From the NCBI GenBank assembly GCA_019752575.1, contig JAIELW010000001.1:186001-250000 (forward strand): a DNA stretch of 64,000 bases, in the 5' to 3' direction. Source of the stretch: Xanthobacteraceae bacterium (GTDB lineage Bacteria; Pseudomonadota; Alphaproteobacteria; Rhizobiales; Xanthobacteraceae). The notes under the pieces were generated by a model that worked only from the letters and a program-made list of their open reading frames with translations, was not told the DNA's origin and made no database searches. This document shows positions 39,351-47,750 of the stretch, one piece after another. Made by a program: the position numbers and the translations under genes. How positions within the stretch are numbered: the first letter of the stretch is position 1; each line of letters opens with the position of its first letter.

Positions 39351-39424
39351 TGGAGCGGGCGGCGGGAATCGAACCCGCATTTTCAGCTTGGGAAGCTGTC
39401 GTTCTACCACTGAACTACGCCCGC
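39351..39424 (-). tRNA. tRNA-Gly (CCC), second mosaic copy
   Basis: The 5' half matches the first copy, but the 3' half differs: the anticodon stem is ACAGC/GCTGA, leaving an A.A mismatch at the base, and the variable loop is AAAT (4 bases). T-arm, acceptor and CCA are intact. The halves probably come from E2 (5') and the mini-element (3'). It may be functional but weaker. Confidence 0.85.
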
Positions 39425-39468
39425 AAGTCTTTGAAATTACTACATCTGCAACGAGAACAAAACACGCT

Positions 39469-39485
39469 AGGTACTTTTTAGGTAC
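39469..39485. repeat. E2 left arm-type integrase site
   Basis: AGGTAC occurs twice with an 11-bp period, separated by TTTTT, about 70 bp inside the core. It matches the block before the E2 integrase (57975-57992). The remaining 39486-39654 shows no gene, only a weak tRNA-3'-end-like stretch near 39553-39580. Confidence 0.65.
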
Positions 39486-39654
39486 GCAAATAACCGGAGC
39501 TCGATCCGAGAAATATTTTTGTGATACCCGCGCCCGTACCCTCACAAAATTACGCCCACGACGGGAATTGAACTACCGCCACAGGCACTAAGCGCGCCAG
39601 CTAGAAGAGCCGAAACGATCAAGCGTCAATTCTGACCCCTACTGGCTCGCATAG

Positions 39655-40521
39655 CTATGGATTGCAGTACGAGCAATATATCTGCTCAGCGGTCGTAATG
39701 CCATCAGATCGTTCTGCGTGAGTACGAAAGTCACATCGTACACAACCAAATATCTCTGACTTCACGAGGTTGGAGGGGTTGCAGCAAACACTGCAAGGCA
39801 ACCCGCGCTCCACATCAACAATACCCCAGCCAGGAGCGGCGCAATTAGAGCAGACCGAAGCAATCCTGTGTCCAAACTTTTGGGCACAGTGTTGGATCAC
39901 CTTCATGCGCGACGGATTGAAATTGGCGCGCATGTCTGTTTGCAAGAGCGCCGTACGATCAGTCGACACGCAAGCACATTGGTGTAGCAACGGTCCAAGC
40001 GCGGATCGATCTACAATGCCTTTGAAGCCGGGAATAGTGATGACCGGCTGGTTCGGGCTTACAACCACAGCATGGCTTGGAAATTGGGTCCGATCCAGAA
40101 AACCCGAAATATCTTCGCCCGGTTTAATGACTATGCTCGAAAAATTCGTATCCTCCGATGCAATCATTTCCTTGATAATCACACCGCTTGCGTCATCCAC
40201 AAAGACAAGCAGTTCCCGATTAATTGCTAGAAACGGCACGACAGGATGCGGACTAAAACTACCCTCCGAAGCAATGCCGATTTTGCATTGACCCGCGGCC
40301 ATCCCAAGGCGTGCCTTTTCAATCGCCGTTTCGAGCATGTCTCCCTTTCGGGTTATCTCGTTGGTGAATGTGCCAAGGCGATCTGTGTCGATCTCGGAAT
40401 TAATCTCCACAGCCAGTCCGACCAGCGACTGTAAGGCTGGAACGATCACCGAGCCTTTGCCGTGCATCGTCGTGAGAACGGCGCGTAGTCCGCTGTAGCG
40501 ATGGCTGTTCATCAGCTTCAA
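39655..40521 (-). CDS. Zinc-ribbon protein of the bicarbonate locus (DUF6671-like)
   Basis: The 288-residue protein has a C-terminal pair of zinc ribbons: ASVCSNCAAPGWG... LPCSVC and FGCVRCDFRTH... YCSYC. The N-terminal part is alpha/beta with an IGIASEGSFSPHP segment and a VFVDD segment. It resembles DUF6671-type proteins. It overlaps the SbtB-like gene by 4 bp and is the last gene of the sbtA operon, so a link with bicarbonate transport or nucleotide sensing is likely but unproven. Confidence 0.55.
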   Translation of the reverse strand: MKLMNSHRYSGLRAVLTTMHGKGSVIVPALQSLVGLAVEINSEIDTDRLGTFTNEITRKGDMLETAIEKARLGMAAGQCKIGIASEGSFSPHPVVPFLAINRELLVFVDDASGVIIKEMIASEDTNFSSIVIKPGEDISGFLDRTQFPSHAVVVSPNQPVITIPGFKGIVDRSALGPLLHQCACVSTDRTALLQTDMRANFNPSRMKVIQHCAQKFGHRIASVCSNCAAPGWGIVDVERGLPCSVCCNPSNLVKSEIFGCVRCDFRTHAERSDGITTAEQIYCSYCNP

Positions 40522-40829
40522 AAGTGCTCGCGGCGGATGACCTGCACGTCGCTGATCAGCACGATGCCGATTTGATTCTGGATAATCGGTTGAATATCGA
40601 TCATGACCGCATCAAGCTCGGCGGGGTCGAGCACACACATGACCGATACCATGCGGCCGGTGTCGCCGATGAGCCCGGCCGCGTCCCAGCGACCCTCATG
40701 ACCGCTGCCTGCGAGCACCGGGAAAATCGTGTGTCCGATGATTTTTCTTGAATCGAAAGCCTGCACGACCTTTTTCAGTGCTGGAGCTTCGATGATGACC
40801 TCGATTCGCTTTTTCAAGAATGTTTGCAT
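40518..40829 (-). CDS. PII-like signalling protein, SbtB type
   Basis: The 103-residue protein has the PII ferredoxin-like fold with a T-loop region AGSGHEGRWDAAGLIGDTGRMVS and the ending VLISDVQVIRREHF. It sits 9 bp downstream of the SbtA-like gene, as in cyanobacterial sbtAB, where SbtB binds adenyl nucleotides and inhibits SbtA. Regulation of the adjacent transporter is inferred from that precedent. Confidence 0.75.
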   Translation of the reverse strand: MQTFLKKRIEVIIEAPALKKVVQAFDSRKIIGHTIFPVLAGSGHEGRWDAAGLIGDTGRMVSVMCVLDPAELDAVMIDIQPIIQNQIGIVLISDVQVIRREHF

Positions 40830-40838
40830 GGTGGTCGC

Positions 40839-41813
40839 TCACTGAAGAAAACGGGTTGCTACCCAAATATAGAGCGGGATGCCGATGACTAGATTGAAGG
40901 GGAAGGTAACCCCGAGAGATAGAGTTAGGCCGATGGATGGATTTGCTTGCGGCAAGGCGAGCCGAAGCGCTGCTGGCACGGCGATATAGGAAGCCGAAGC
41001 GGCAAGCGTCATAAACAGCGCAATTCCGCCAGCCGATAGCCCGATCGCATAGGAAAGTGCGGCAGCGACAGTTGCTCCCGAAAGCGGCATCATGATCGCA
41101 AAGAGACCGGCGGATGGAGTTAGATACTTTCTGCCTTGCTCAAGCCCTCTGCCGACAAGGATGCCGATGTCGAGCAGGAACAAGCATAGCAGTCCGGGGA
41201 ACAGGTCCAGCACAAACGGCTTCAGCGCAGTCGCGCCGCGTTGTCCGGTGATTACGCCAATCAAGAGCGCGCCAATTAGAATAACCACGGAGCCGTTGAG
41301 GAACGAATGCCTCCAGATTTCCGAGGGTTTCGGGACTGTGTCAGTCGGTCCACGCTGCGCGATGAGCAGAGCCGCAAGAATTGCTGGGGTCTCCATTGCG
41401 GCAGCAACGCCAACCATGAAGCCCTCGTAGGGAATGGATTGACGGCCCAGCGCGCTGGTCGCAGCGATAAAGGTGACGATGGAAATTGATCCGTAATGTG
41501 CTGAAACGGCTGCCGCATCTACGGGTCGAAAGCGGGATAGAAGCTTCAGCAGGGCGAAGGCGGCGAACGGGGTCATAAACGAAAGCGCTGCTCCTGTTGC
41601 AAGCGTGAGCAGCATGCGTCCGTCAACGCCGTGATGTGCAATCTCCGTCCCGCCGCGAAATCCGATTGAAAATAACAAATAGAGCGCCAGGAACTTTGCA
41701 ACAGCCTCAGGCACCGCAAGATCAGAGCGCATTAGTGTAGCGATGAGTCCCAAACTGAAGAATAAGATCGCTGGCGACAGCAGGTTCTGGATAGCAGGCT
41801 CAAAGAACGACAA
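40839..41813 (-). CDS. Sodium-dependent bicarbonate transporter, SbtA family
   Basis: The 324-residue protein has about ten membrane helices in two inverted halves. It resembles SbtA: an early FSLGLIATLMRSDLAVPE, SIGFRGG near residue 50, SAHYGSISIVTFIAATS near 105, MVGVAAAMETPAILAALL near 130, and later FPGLLCLFLLDIGILVG. SbtA imports bicarbonate with sodium. The first gene of a three-gene operon with the SbtB-like and zinc-ribbon genes, it diverges from a LysR regulator. Confidence 0.85.
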   Translation of the reverse strand: MSFFEPAIQNLLSPAILFFSLGLIATLMRSDLAVPEAVAKFLALYLLFSIGFRGGTEIAHHGVDGRMLLTLATGAALSFMTPFAAFALLKLLSRFRPVDAAAVSAHYGSISIVTFIAATSALGRQSIPYEGFMVGVAAAMETPAILAALLIAQRGPTDTVPKPSEIWRHSFLNGSVVILIGALLIGVITGQRGATALKPFVLDLFPGLLCLFLLDIGILVGRGLEQGRKYLTPSAGLFAIMMPLSGATVAAALSYAIGLSAGGIALFMTLAASASYIAVPAALRLALPQANPSIGLTLSLGVTFPFNLVIGIPLYIWVATRFLQ

Positions 41814-41888
41814 CAGGCACCCCCAATCAAAAGTGCAGGGGTGTTAGCGGCTCGATCCAGGGGGTGGAAATTGATTATCGCAATCTAT

Positions 41889-41902
41889 ATAATTGAAATT
41901 AT
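41889..41902. promoter_or_regulatory. LysR-type operator candidate
   Basis: ATAATT-GA-AATTAT is a perfect palindrome containing a T-N11-A pattern in the 109-bp gap between the divergent SbtA-like and LysR genes. Confidence 0.55.
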
Positions 41903-41922
41903 CAATGATGAGGTAGAGCGCG

Positions 41923-42807
41923 ATGAAGGCATATAGCAAACGACCGTCAACCCTCGATTTGGATTTGCTGAGAACTTTCGTAACAATTTACGAAACGCGA
42001 AACTTCACGCGCGCCGCTGATATATTGCTGCGTAATCAATCCACGATCTCGTTGCAATTGAAGCGGCTGGAAGACTTGGTGGGTCGCCGTGTCTTTGATC
42101 GCTCGCCGCACAATGTAAAGCTCTCCGAGGCGGGGCGTGAGTTGTTGGAATACGCGCAGCAAATGCTTCGCCTGAACGATGAATTTCTGGCCCGCTTGGC
42201 TGAGCCGGAGTTGGAGGGATCGGTCCGGCTTGGAACGCCGGAGGATTTTGCCACTTCGCATTTACCCGAGGTGCTCTCGCGCTTTTCCCAGTCGCACCCG
42301 AAAGTGCATCTCGAAGTAAAATGCGATCTCACACTCAATCTGCTGGAGCAGTTTCGCGCCAAGAAGTTTGATCTCGTGCTGCTGAAACGGGAGCCGAGGG
42401 CAACTCGCTCGCTGGGCATACGAGTCTGGGAAGAGCCCCTGGTCTGGGCTTCATCGGATTCGTATGCGGGGCTTTCACAGAAGAGCGGCGCGTTGTCGCT
42501 CGTATTGTCACCAGAGCCATGCGTATATCGGAAGCGCGCTGTTGATTCGCTTAATCGGATTCGCCGATCGTGGCGGATCGCCTATAGCTGTGAATCCCTA
42601 GCGGGCACTCTTGCAGCCGTCCGGGCAGGACTTGGTGTGACCGTATTGCCGCGCGGAATGATTCCGCCGGGATTATCCATCGTAACAAGGAAATATGCGC
42701 TGCCGGATTTGCCTCATACGGAAATCGCGCTGCTGGAGGCGGCGCTGATAAGCAAAAGCGCGCAGCAATTACGCAATCACATCGTCGAATCGCTGGAAAC
42801 TGCTTAA
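41923..42807 (+). CDS. LysR-family regulator of the bicarbonate locus
   Basis: The 294-residue protein has a typical LysR helix-turn-helix ([51 protein letters not shown], residues about 11-62) and a periplasmic-binding-like effector domain. It diverges from the sbtA operon and probably controls it through the palindrome at 41889. In autotrophs, CbbR/CmpR-type LysR proteins play this role, but the effector cannot be read here. terC follows 20 bp downstream. Confidence 0.88.
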   Translation: MKAYSKRPSTLDLDLLRTFVTIYETRNFTRAADILLRNQSTISLQLKRLEDLVGRRVFDRSPHNVKLSEAGRELLEYAQQMLRLNDEFLARLAEPELEGSVRLGTPEDFATSHLPEVLSRFSQSHPKVHLEVKCDLTLNLLEQFRAKKFDLVLLKREPRATRSLGIRVWEEPLVWASSDSYAGLSQKSGALSLVLSPEPCVYRKRAVDSLNRIRRSWRIAYSCESLAGTLAAVRAGLGVTVLPRGMIPPGLSIVTRKYALPDLPHTEIALLEAALISKSAQQLRNHIVESLETA

Positions 42808-42827
42808 GACTAAAGGAGACAGGTCGA

Positions 42828-43568
42828 ATGGACTCGTTAATCACGCTGGCAAACGACCCCGCTGCATGGGCGGCGCTGCTGGCACTTATCGTGATGGAAG
42901 TCGTTCTCGGTATCGACAACCTGATTTTCATAGCCATTCTGACCAACCGCTTGCCGGAGCATCAGCGGCATAGGGCACGCCAGATCGGCATCGGCTTGGC
43001 ACTGATCCTGCGGCTTCTTCTGCTCGGCTCGATTGCCTTTATTGTCACGCTGACCACGCCACTTTTTTCTGTGCTCGGTTTCAGTTTCTCGTGGAGAGAC
43101 CTGATCCTGATCGCGGGAGGCTTATTCCTGATATGGAAGGCGACCAAGGAAATTCATCATCGCGTCGATCCGAAGCCAGGACCGGACCTCTTTGATCGGC
43201 AGACGGTGAGCCTTACCTTCACGGTTGCTATCACGCAGATTGTCATTCTCGATCTCGTTTTTGCGGTCGATAGCATCATCACCGCTGTAGGCATGACAGA
43301 ACATCTGCCCATAATGGTGATCGCCGTCTTGGTCGCGGTGTTGGCAATGCTTGTAGCAGCAACGCCGCTGTCGAACTTCGTCAACGCAAACCCGACAGTC
43401 GTCATGTTGGCGTTGGGATTCCTGTTAATGATCGGCACAGCGCTCATCGCCGAGGGATTTGGGGCAAAAGTGCCAAAGGGCTATCTGTACGCAGCGATGG
43501 CATTCTCAGCTCTCGTTGAAGGGCTCAACATGCTGGAGCGCCGCGCCGGTCGTCGGCGCGATAGCTGA
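42828..43568 (+). CDS. TerC family integral membrane protein
   Basis: The 246-residue protein has seven or so helices and the TerC hallmark [27 protein letters not shown] near residue 25 and [15 protein letters not shown] near residue 143, both with conserved acidic residues. TerC proteins are linked to tellurite resistance and manganese efflux. It follows the LysR gene and precedes a bidirectional terminator. The physiological ion is unknown. Confidence 0.9.
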   Translation: MDSLITLANDPAAWAALLALIVMEVVLGIDNLIFIAILTNRLPEHQRHRARQIGIGLALILRLLLLGSIAFIVTLTTPLFSVLGFSFSWRDLILIAGGLFLIWKATKEIHHRVDPKPGPDLFDRQTVSLTFTVAITQIVILDLVFAVDSIITAVGMTEHLPIMVIAVLVAVLAMLVAATPLSNFVNANPTVVMLALGFLLMIGTALIAEGFGAKVPKGYLYAAMAFSALVEGLNMLERRAGRRRDS

Positions 43569-43650
43569 AACAAGAAAAAGCCATTCAATGCCTTACAAAA
43601 AGGTGCGTATCCGGCCTGCTCGCTCCCTATCAAAAAAATACTTTCACTAA

Positions 43651-43679
43651 AGAGAGCCGTTCATTGAGAACGGCTCTCT
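43651..43679. terminator. Bidirectional terminator between terC and the backbone operon (E2)
   Basis: AGAGAGCCGTTC and GAACGGCTCTCT form a 12-bp stem. It is the counterpart of 23477-23502, with loop and outer pairs changed. The converging operon ends at 43698. Confidence 0.75.
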
Positions 43680-43697
43680 GGGTTCAACCCGAGCGGC

Positions 43698-43970
43698 TCA
43701 ACGCCGCTGCGAACGGGGACGCTCCTTATCGTTGCCGCCGCGTCTCTGTCGGTCCTGTGACGGCTCTTGCTGGTCAGCGTCGTCTTCCGCAATCTCGCGA
43801 CAAACGATTTTGCCGTCGAGAGGAAACGCCTGAAGCATGATGTTGAAGCCGGTACCGTCCTTGTGTGGAAACACGATACCGATATTGAGCCAGAAATCGT
43901 CCTGGCCTTCGCGCCGGATTACAGAATAGGCACGATGCGTCGGCTGCTTTGGTTGTTCTTTGTCCGCCAT
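43698..43970 (-). CDS. Conserved backbone protein, 90 residues (E2 copy)
   Basis: It is the counterpart of 23508-23786, with the shared core HRAYSVIRREGQDDFWLNIG... GTGFNIMLQAFPLDGKIVCREI and a disordered Arg-rich tail. High conservation against the diverged neighbours suggests a backbone function, possibly nucleic-acid binding. No family recognised. Confidence 0.75.
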   Translation of the reverse strand: MADKEQPKQPTHRAYSVIRREGQDDFWLNIGIVFPHKDGTGFNIMLQAFPLDGKIVCREIAEDDADQQEPSQDRQRRGGNDKERPRSQRR

Positions 43971-44111
43971 TGGAAACTCCTCTAAAGCGGTTGCAATGTC
44001 CTGCGTAGGCAGGCGTGAGGACGCACGGCCTCAAGCCTGCCCGCGAGAACGCTTCAGAGTGGCGGAATCTACCTTCAGCCTACGCACGAACGGCTGCTTG
44101 TCAAAGGCTGG

Positions 44112-45056
44112 TTAGATCAGCGACACACCGCGCCCGTTTCCGTCGCGCCAAGAGTATACCAGTGCATCGTTTTGACTTAGACGGTCTTTTGTGGCGAAGA
44201 AAAACAGTGACGCACCCGGCGAATGCGGGACGCGGATTTCAGACAAGGCGTCCACCATCGAACGAATGCGCGTTTCGTCGGTCGTAACCGTCAGCACTCG
44301 AAACGTCTTCCAACCGAACTGACGTTCGTGCTGCCGAACGGCGTGCGCGCTAAGATAAGCACGCATCTTTTTTTCGAAACTGGTTTGCATTAAATTCGTG
44401 CGGGTGACCGGCATAGTGCCACGGTCGATTTCGACCATGAAGCAGCGTCGCGAGCCGTCGTCGAATTGCAAGCCGAAAACTAAATCGGGCACAACACCGA
44501 TATCGTACCAGACGCCATGGTGGCTGATCCGCGCGCGGAGCGCGAAAGGGTTTGTTGGACTGAACCGTTGATCGGGGAATAAACGGATCAGTTCTTCGGG
44601 GTGGATGAGCTGCACATCGCGCCGATACTGCAATATCACTTGCAGCCCGACGTAAAAGTCCATCACTTCAAGCTGGTGCTCAATGAATGGCCGTCCCGCT
44701 TCCCGGTTCTTTCGGCTCCACTCGGCAGCGGGCAATGCGGCACCATCGCGTTCTCGTAACAGCCGCGCTCCTATGTCGGCGAGGGCATAGACCATTGGAC
44801 CTGACCCTCGTGTTGGTTTGTATTCCAGTTGCGCGCGAGGCCGGTCGATGTACCCGCCATGGAAGAGTTTCGAGAGCCGGTCGTTTGTGCGATCCAGCGA
44901 ACGGCCGACAAGCGCTGCAAGATGGGTCGAGCGCAGGAAGCGATGGCGCGCCAGATGGCGCACGATCGCAACATCGTCATCGGTCAACCGAAACGCTGGC
45001 GGCTCCGGGGCACGGCGGAATCTTGGCCGACGTGTAGGCTTAGTCGCAATTTCCAT
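44112..45056 (-). CDS. Replication-relaxation family protein (E2 copy)
   Basis: The 314-residue protein is colinear with 23922-24860: FRLTDDDVAIVRHLARHRFLRSTHLAALVGRSLDRTNDRL winged-helix part, YALADIGARLL, IEHQLEVMDFYVGLQV, and FMVEIDRGTMPVTRTNLMQTSFEKKMRAY. The start at 45056 matches the E1 N-terminus. Unlike E1 no methylase gene intervenes before ATPase 1. It is the candidate initiator or relaxase-like protein. Confidence 0.7.
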   Translation of the reverse strand: MEIATKPTRRPRFRRAPEPPAFRLTDDDVAIVRHLARHRFLRSTHLAALVGRSLDRTNDRLSKLFHGGYIDRPRAQLEYKPTRGSGPMVYALADIGARLLRERDGAALPAAEWSRKNREAGRPFIEHQLEVMDFYVGLQVILQYRRDVQLIHPEELIRLFPDQRFSPTNPFALRARISHHGVWYDIGVVPDLVFGLQFDDGSRRCFMVEIDRGTMPVTRTNLMQTSFEKKMRAYLSAHAVRQHERQFGWKTFRVLTVTTDETRIRSMVDALSEIRVPHSPGASLFFFATKDRLSQNDALVYSWRDGNGRGVSLI

Positions 45057-45169
45057 TGCTGAATTATAGCAAACTGGAATCGCATCAATGCAGCGGATCA
45101 AGCGCTGCAATTAAACTTGATCGTTGGCGCAAGGCGACTCATTTCAGCGCACTTGGAACATCAGGAATT

Positions 45170-47245
45170 TTATGAGCGCCAATCGTCCGCGTCCGGTGGC
45201 GGCTTACCGGTGTGTGGCGCGGCTGGTCGCGACTCATCGGTGGGTGGCGGGGCTGGTCGCGGCAGGTCCGGGCTTGCCGCGTAGCGCTCCCGGATAGACT
45301 TCTGCACCATTTCCCATTCGGCATTGGTCATGCGTGGCATGTCTTCTAGATGTCCAAAGGGAACGCGAAGCGAAATCGCCTTACCGGTGAAATTGCGGAC
45401 AAAGGCTGCAAAATGTCCCTTGGGTTGATCTTCGATAAAGCTGGGTTCGCAACGGAGCATTTTGGCGAATGCCCGTGCATCGCCCGCTGAAACGCCGCCC
45501 ACGAATTTGATCGACGTGTTCGCGTCGAACCCTTCCTGCAATCGAGGTGGTAGCTGACCGATGTATTGATGGGCCAAGGTCATGCCGACCTTGAACTTGC
45601 GGGCTTGCGCCAGAATGAGCGCTACGTTGTGGTCGAGGTAGTCGGCGCATTCATCGACATAAACGAAGCAGGGGAGCCGCGCCGACGGCACGGCGGATCG
45701 CTCTTGAGCGGCTTGCGATAGCAACGCAATAAAGAAGCGGCCGAAGATCGTCGAGCCTTCTTGCTTGAGTAGGTCTTTCGCGGTGTTAATCAGAATGACT
45801 TTGCCCGCGTTCATTTCCGCAAACATATCGAGTTTGCTTTTTGGGTGCGAGAACATCCGCTCGAATGATTGATTCTCCAGAATACCCCAAAGTCTGCGGA
45901 CGACCTGACGTTTGGTTTGTTCGTGCTCCCGGCTATTAAATTCGGTCGCAAAGAACGTGCGGGCGCTTGGTGGCAATTTATCGATGGCATCCTGATAGTT
46001 TTGCGATCCGTCCATCATCTCGCGGAAGGTGTGGATGGTGGCGCCTTCGATATGAAGCATTGCGCGGAGGACATAGCGAAATAGCGTCGATTGCTTGGAA
46101 GTCATCTCCGCGCCGAGCAGTGCTGCGAGGATGAATTCGTAAAGTTCGACGGCCGCGTTTTGCAGCTTCTCGCGTTCAAGCAGTGAATAGGACTTGGCGC
46201 GCGAGGCACCGAGGTCGAAGAGATTGAGTGCCACCGGATGTTCGATATCAGTCGGGTCAATTACGCATAGTTTCTCGGGATACTCGGCAAATATCTTAAG
46301 GCGAGAAATATTGCGGATCAGATCGCCCTGGCTGTCGATCACGACGATGGACGCTTCTCCGGAAAATACCCGCGCAAGATCGTTTGCGATCAGGAATTGC
46401 AGGGCTTGGGTCTTGCCGTGGCCGGTTCCGGCGACAATCCAATGATGTTCGAAGCGGGTTTCGTCAGGCAATGAAAACGGCACCGGAGTTTGAAACAACT
46501 CCAGAAACGGCGTTCCCTTCAGGTAGGTTTCGATCAACTCGGAAGGGGAGAGCTTTGATTCATCGGCGGTGATCAGCGGCTTTCGAGATTCTTTGTCTGG
46601 TAGCACACCGGAGGCGGTACAAACGTTGTCGTAGAACTGCTGCTGCAATCCCGCGAATAGTCCGGCCTCGGACAGCTCGGCTGTGCAGATTGTGCCGATG
46701 ATGCGATCCACGATGTTGCCCGGATCACGAAGCAGCGAAACCAGCGGAACCGTGAAGGCGTCCCCTTCAGCTTCTTCCGGTAACTCGGGCAATTCCGAAA
46801 CGATCCCACCAAAAACATTGCCAAGCGCGGTCGCGAGTTGCTCGCCAACCTTATCATCGTTTGCGAGAAAATGCTGTTGCGCACGCAAGAAGCGGCGCAA
46901 ATTGACTTGCTCTTTCAGCGATAGGGAAGCGATGTTCCAGCGGCTTTCCGGAGCCGAGAAGATTGTTACCTCCGAAGCTAAAACCGCTTGCTGACATTTA
47001 TCTAACGCTTGCAGAAGCGTGGGCGATTGCGGGAGTTCTACGACCTCCGCAATCCAACTCGCGATCAAGTCACTGACGCCATCAATCGCATTCGGCTTGG
47101 ACCACACCGATGCGCCGTGCGCTGCCGATACCTCGTCGAAGAGCGCGATAGTTTCAGCAACATCGAGCGCTCGTTCATCGGTAAAGCGCCGCAGAAACGG
47201 CATATAGGGCGAGGGCGGCTCGAATTTCGGTAGCTTAGAACTCAA
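45170..47245 (-). CDS. ATPase 1: VirD4/TraG/HerA-like mobilization ATPase (E2)
   Basis: The 691-residue protein shares Walker A GTGHGKTQ, Walker B SIVVIDSQGDL, and FVYVDECADYLDHNVALILAQARKFKVG with LAHQYIGQLPPRL near the C-terminus. It lacks the N-terminal membrane helix of the E1 copy, so membrane attachment would need a partner. A Pro-rich tail contains a repeated segment (RPAPPPTDESRPAAP). It overlaps the preceding small gene by 11 bp. Confidence 0.8.
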   Translation of the reverse strand: MSSKLPKFEPPSPYMPFLRRFTDERALDVAETIALFDEVSAAHGASVWSKPNAIDGVSDLIASWIAEVVELPQSPTLLQALDKCQQAVLASEVTIFSAPESRWNIASLSLKEQVNLRRFLRAQQHFLANDDKVGEQLATALGNVFGGIVSELPELPEEAEGDAFTVPLVSLLRDPGNIVDRIIGTICTAELSEAGLFAGLQQQFYDNVCTASGVLPDKESRKPLITADESKLSPSELIETYLKGTPFLELFQTPVPFSLPDETRFEHHWIVAGTGHGKTQALQFLIANDLARVFSGEASIVVIDSQGDLIRNISRLKIFAEYPEKLCVIDPTDIEHPVALNLFDLGASRAKSYSLLEREKLQNAAVELYEFILAALLGAEMTSKQSTLFRYVLRAMLHIEGATIHTFREMMDGSQNYQDAIDKLPPSARTFFATEFNSREHEQTKRQVVRRLWGILENQSFERMFSHPKSKLDMFAEMNAGKVILINTAKDLLKQEGSTIFGRFFIALLSQAAQERSAVPSARLPCFVYVDECADYLDHNVALILAQARKFKVGMTLAHQYIGQLPPRLQEGFDANTSIKFVGGVSAGDARAFAKMLRCEPSFIEDQPKGHFAAFVRNFTGKAISLRVPFGHLEDMPRMTNAEWEMVQKSIRERYAASPDLPRPAPPPTDESRPAAPHTGKPPPDADDWRS

Positions 47246-47696
47246 GTACCTCCTCCCGGCCGTCGAAGGTGGTTGCAGTCTCCAAATACGTCTTCAGGTT
47301 CTTGCAGGCGTCAACGATGGCGGACTCGGCCCCCAGCAATTCGTCTAGATCCTTGCACTCGATGTGCTGGCCACTAACCAACCCTTCCACGGTGACGCGC
47401 AACGACAAGGCCATCATGGCGGCGGATGCCAAGCCTTTTGCGTTGCGCCAAAGACCAGCGGCAGCGGAGGCAGCACCAAAACCGGGCGTATGGGCGGCGT
47501 CATCGAAATGGCCATAGGCGGCTCCACCGTGTTTCTTGCGCGCTTCGCTGTCATAGACAACGATCTTGCCGAGACCGTATTTCTTGACGAGGTCATGCTC
47601 GTCCTTGGACAGATCGGCGCGGGCATCGAGAATGAAAATGACTTTATTGCCCATCATGCCGCCCGTACGCTGAGCGCGTTTTAGTTTCAGTTGCAT
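47235..47696 (-). CDS. Small variable protein between the two ATPases (E2)
   Basis: The 153-residue protein starts at ATG 47696 after a strong GGAGGGGG. It has KVIFILDARADLSKDEHDLVKKYGLGKIVVYDSEARKKH, a Gly/Ala-rich hydrophobic middle, and a C-terminal helix with DLDELLGAESAIVDACKNLK. It occupies the slot of 27603-27944 but is longer and mostly dissimilar. It may provide membrane association that ATPase 1 of E2 lacks; this is speculation. Confidence 0.6.
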   Translation of the reverse strand: MQLKLKRAQRTGGMMGNKVIFILDARADLSKDEHDLVKKYGLGKIVVYDSEARKKHGGAAYGHFDDAAHTPGFGAASAAAGLWRNAKGLASAAMMALSLRVTVEGLVSGQHIECKDLDELLGAESAIVDACKNLKTYLETATTFDGREEVLEF

Positions 47697-47750
47697 GGAT
47701 TACCCCCTCCCCAGCGGGTGGTGGATTTACGCATGGCTTCAATCGCCGCG

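Larger units (their letters stand above)
37676..39387. mobile_element. Integrase-less mini-element between E1 and E2
   Basis: The 1.7 kb between the second and third cores has its own paired arm-like repeats near each end, different in sequence from those of E1 and E2, and a tRNA-Gly 3' half at its right end. It holds three genes and no recombinase. It is probably a cis-mobilizable or deletion-derived element moved by an integrase in trans. Confidence 0.5.

Noticed and set aside
39553-39590. tRNA 3'-end-like sequence
   Set aside because: Only a T-loop-like stretch is present and no cloverleaf can be formed; too weak to call a gene or att remnant.
45226-45265. Two GTCGCG units at the end of ATPase 1 of E2
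   Set aside because: They lie in a Pro-rich coding repeat 30 bp apart and are not matched at the same place on E1, so chance or coding bias explains them.
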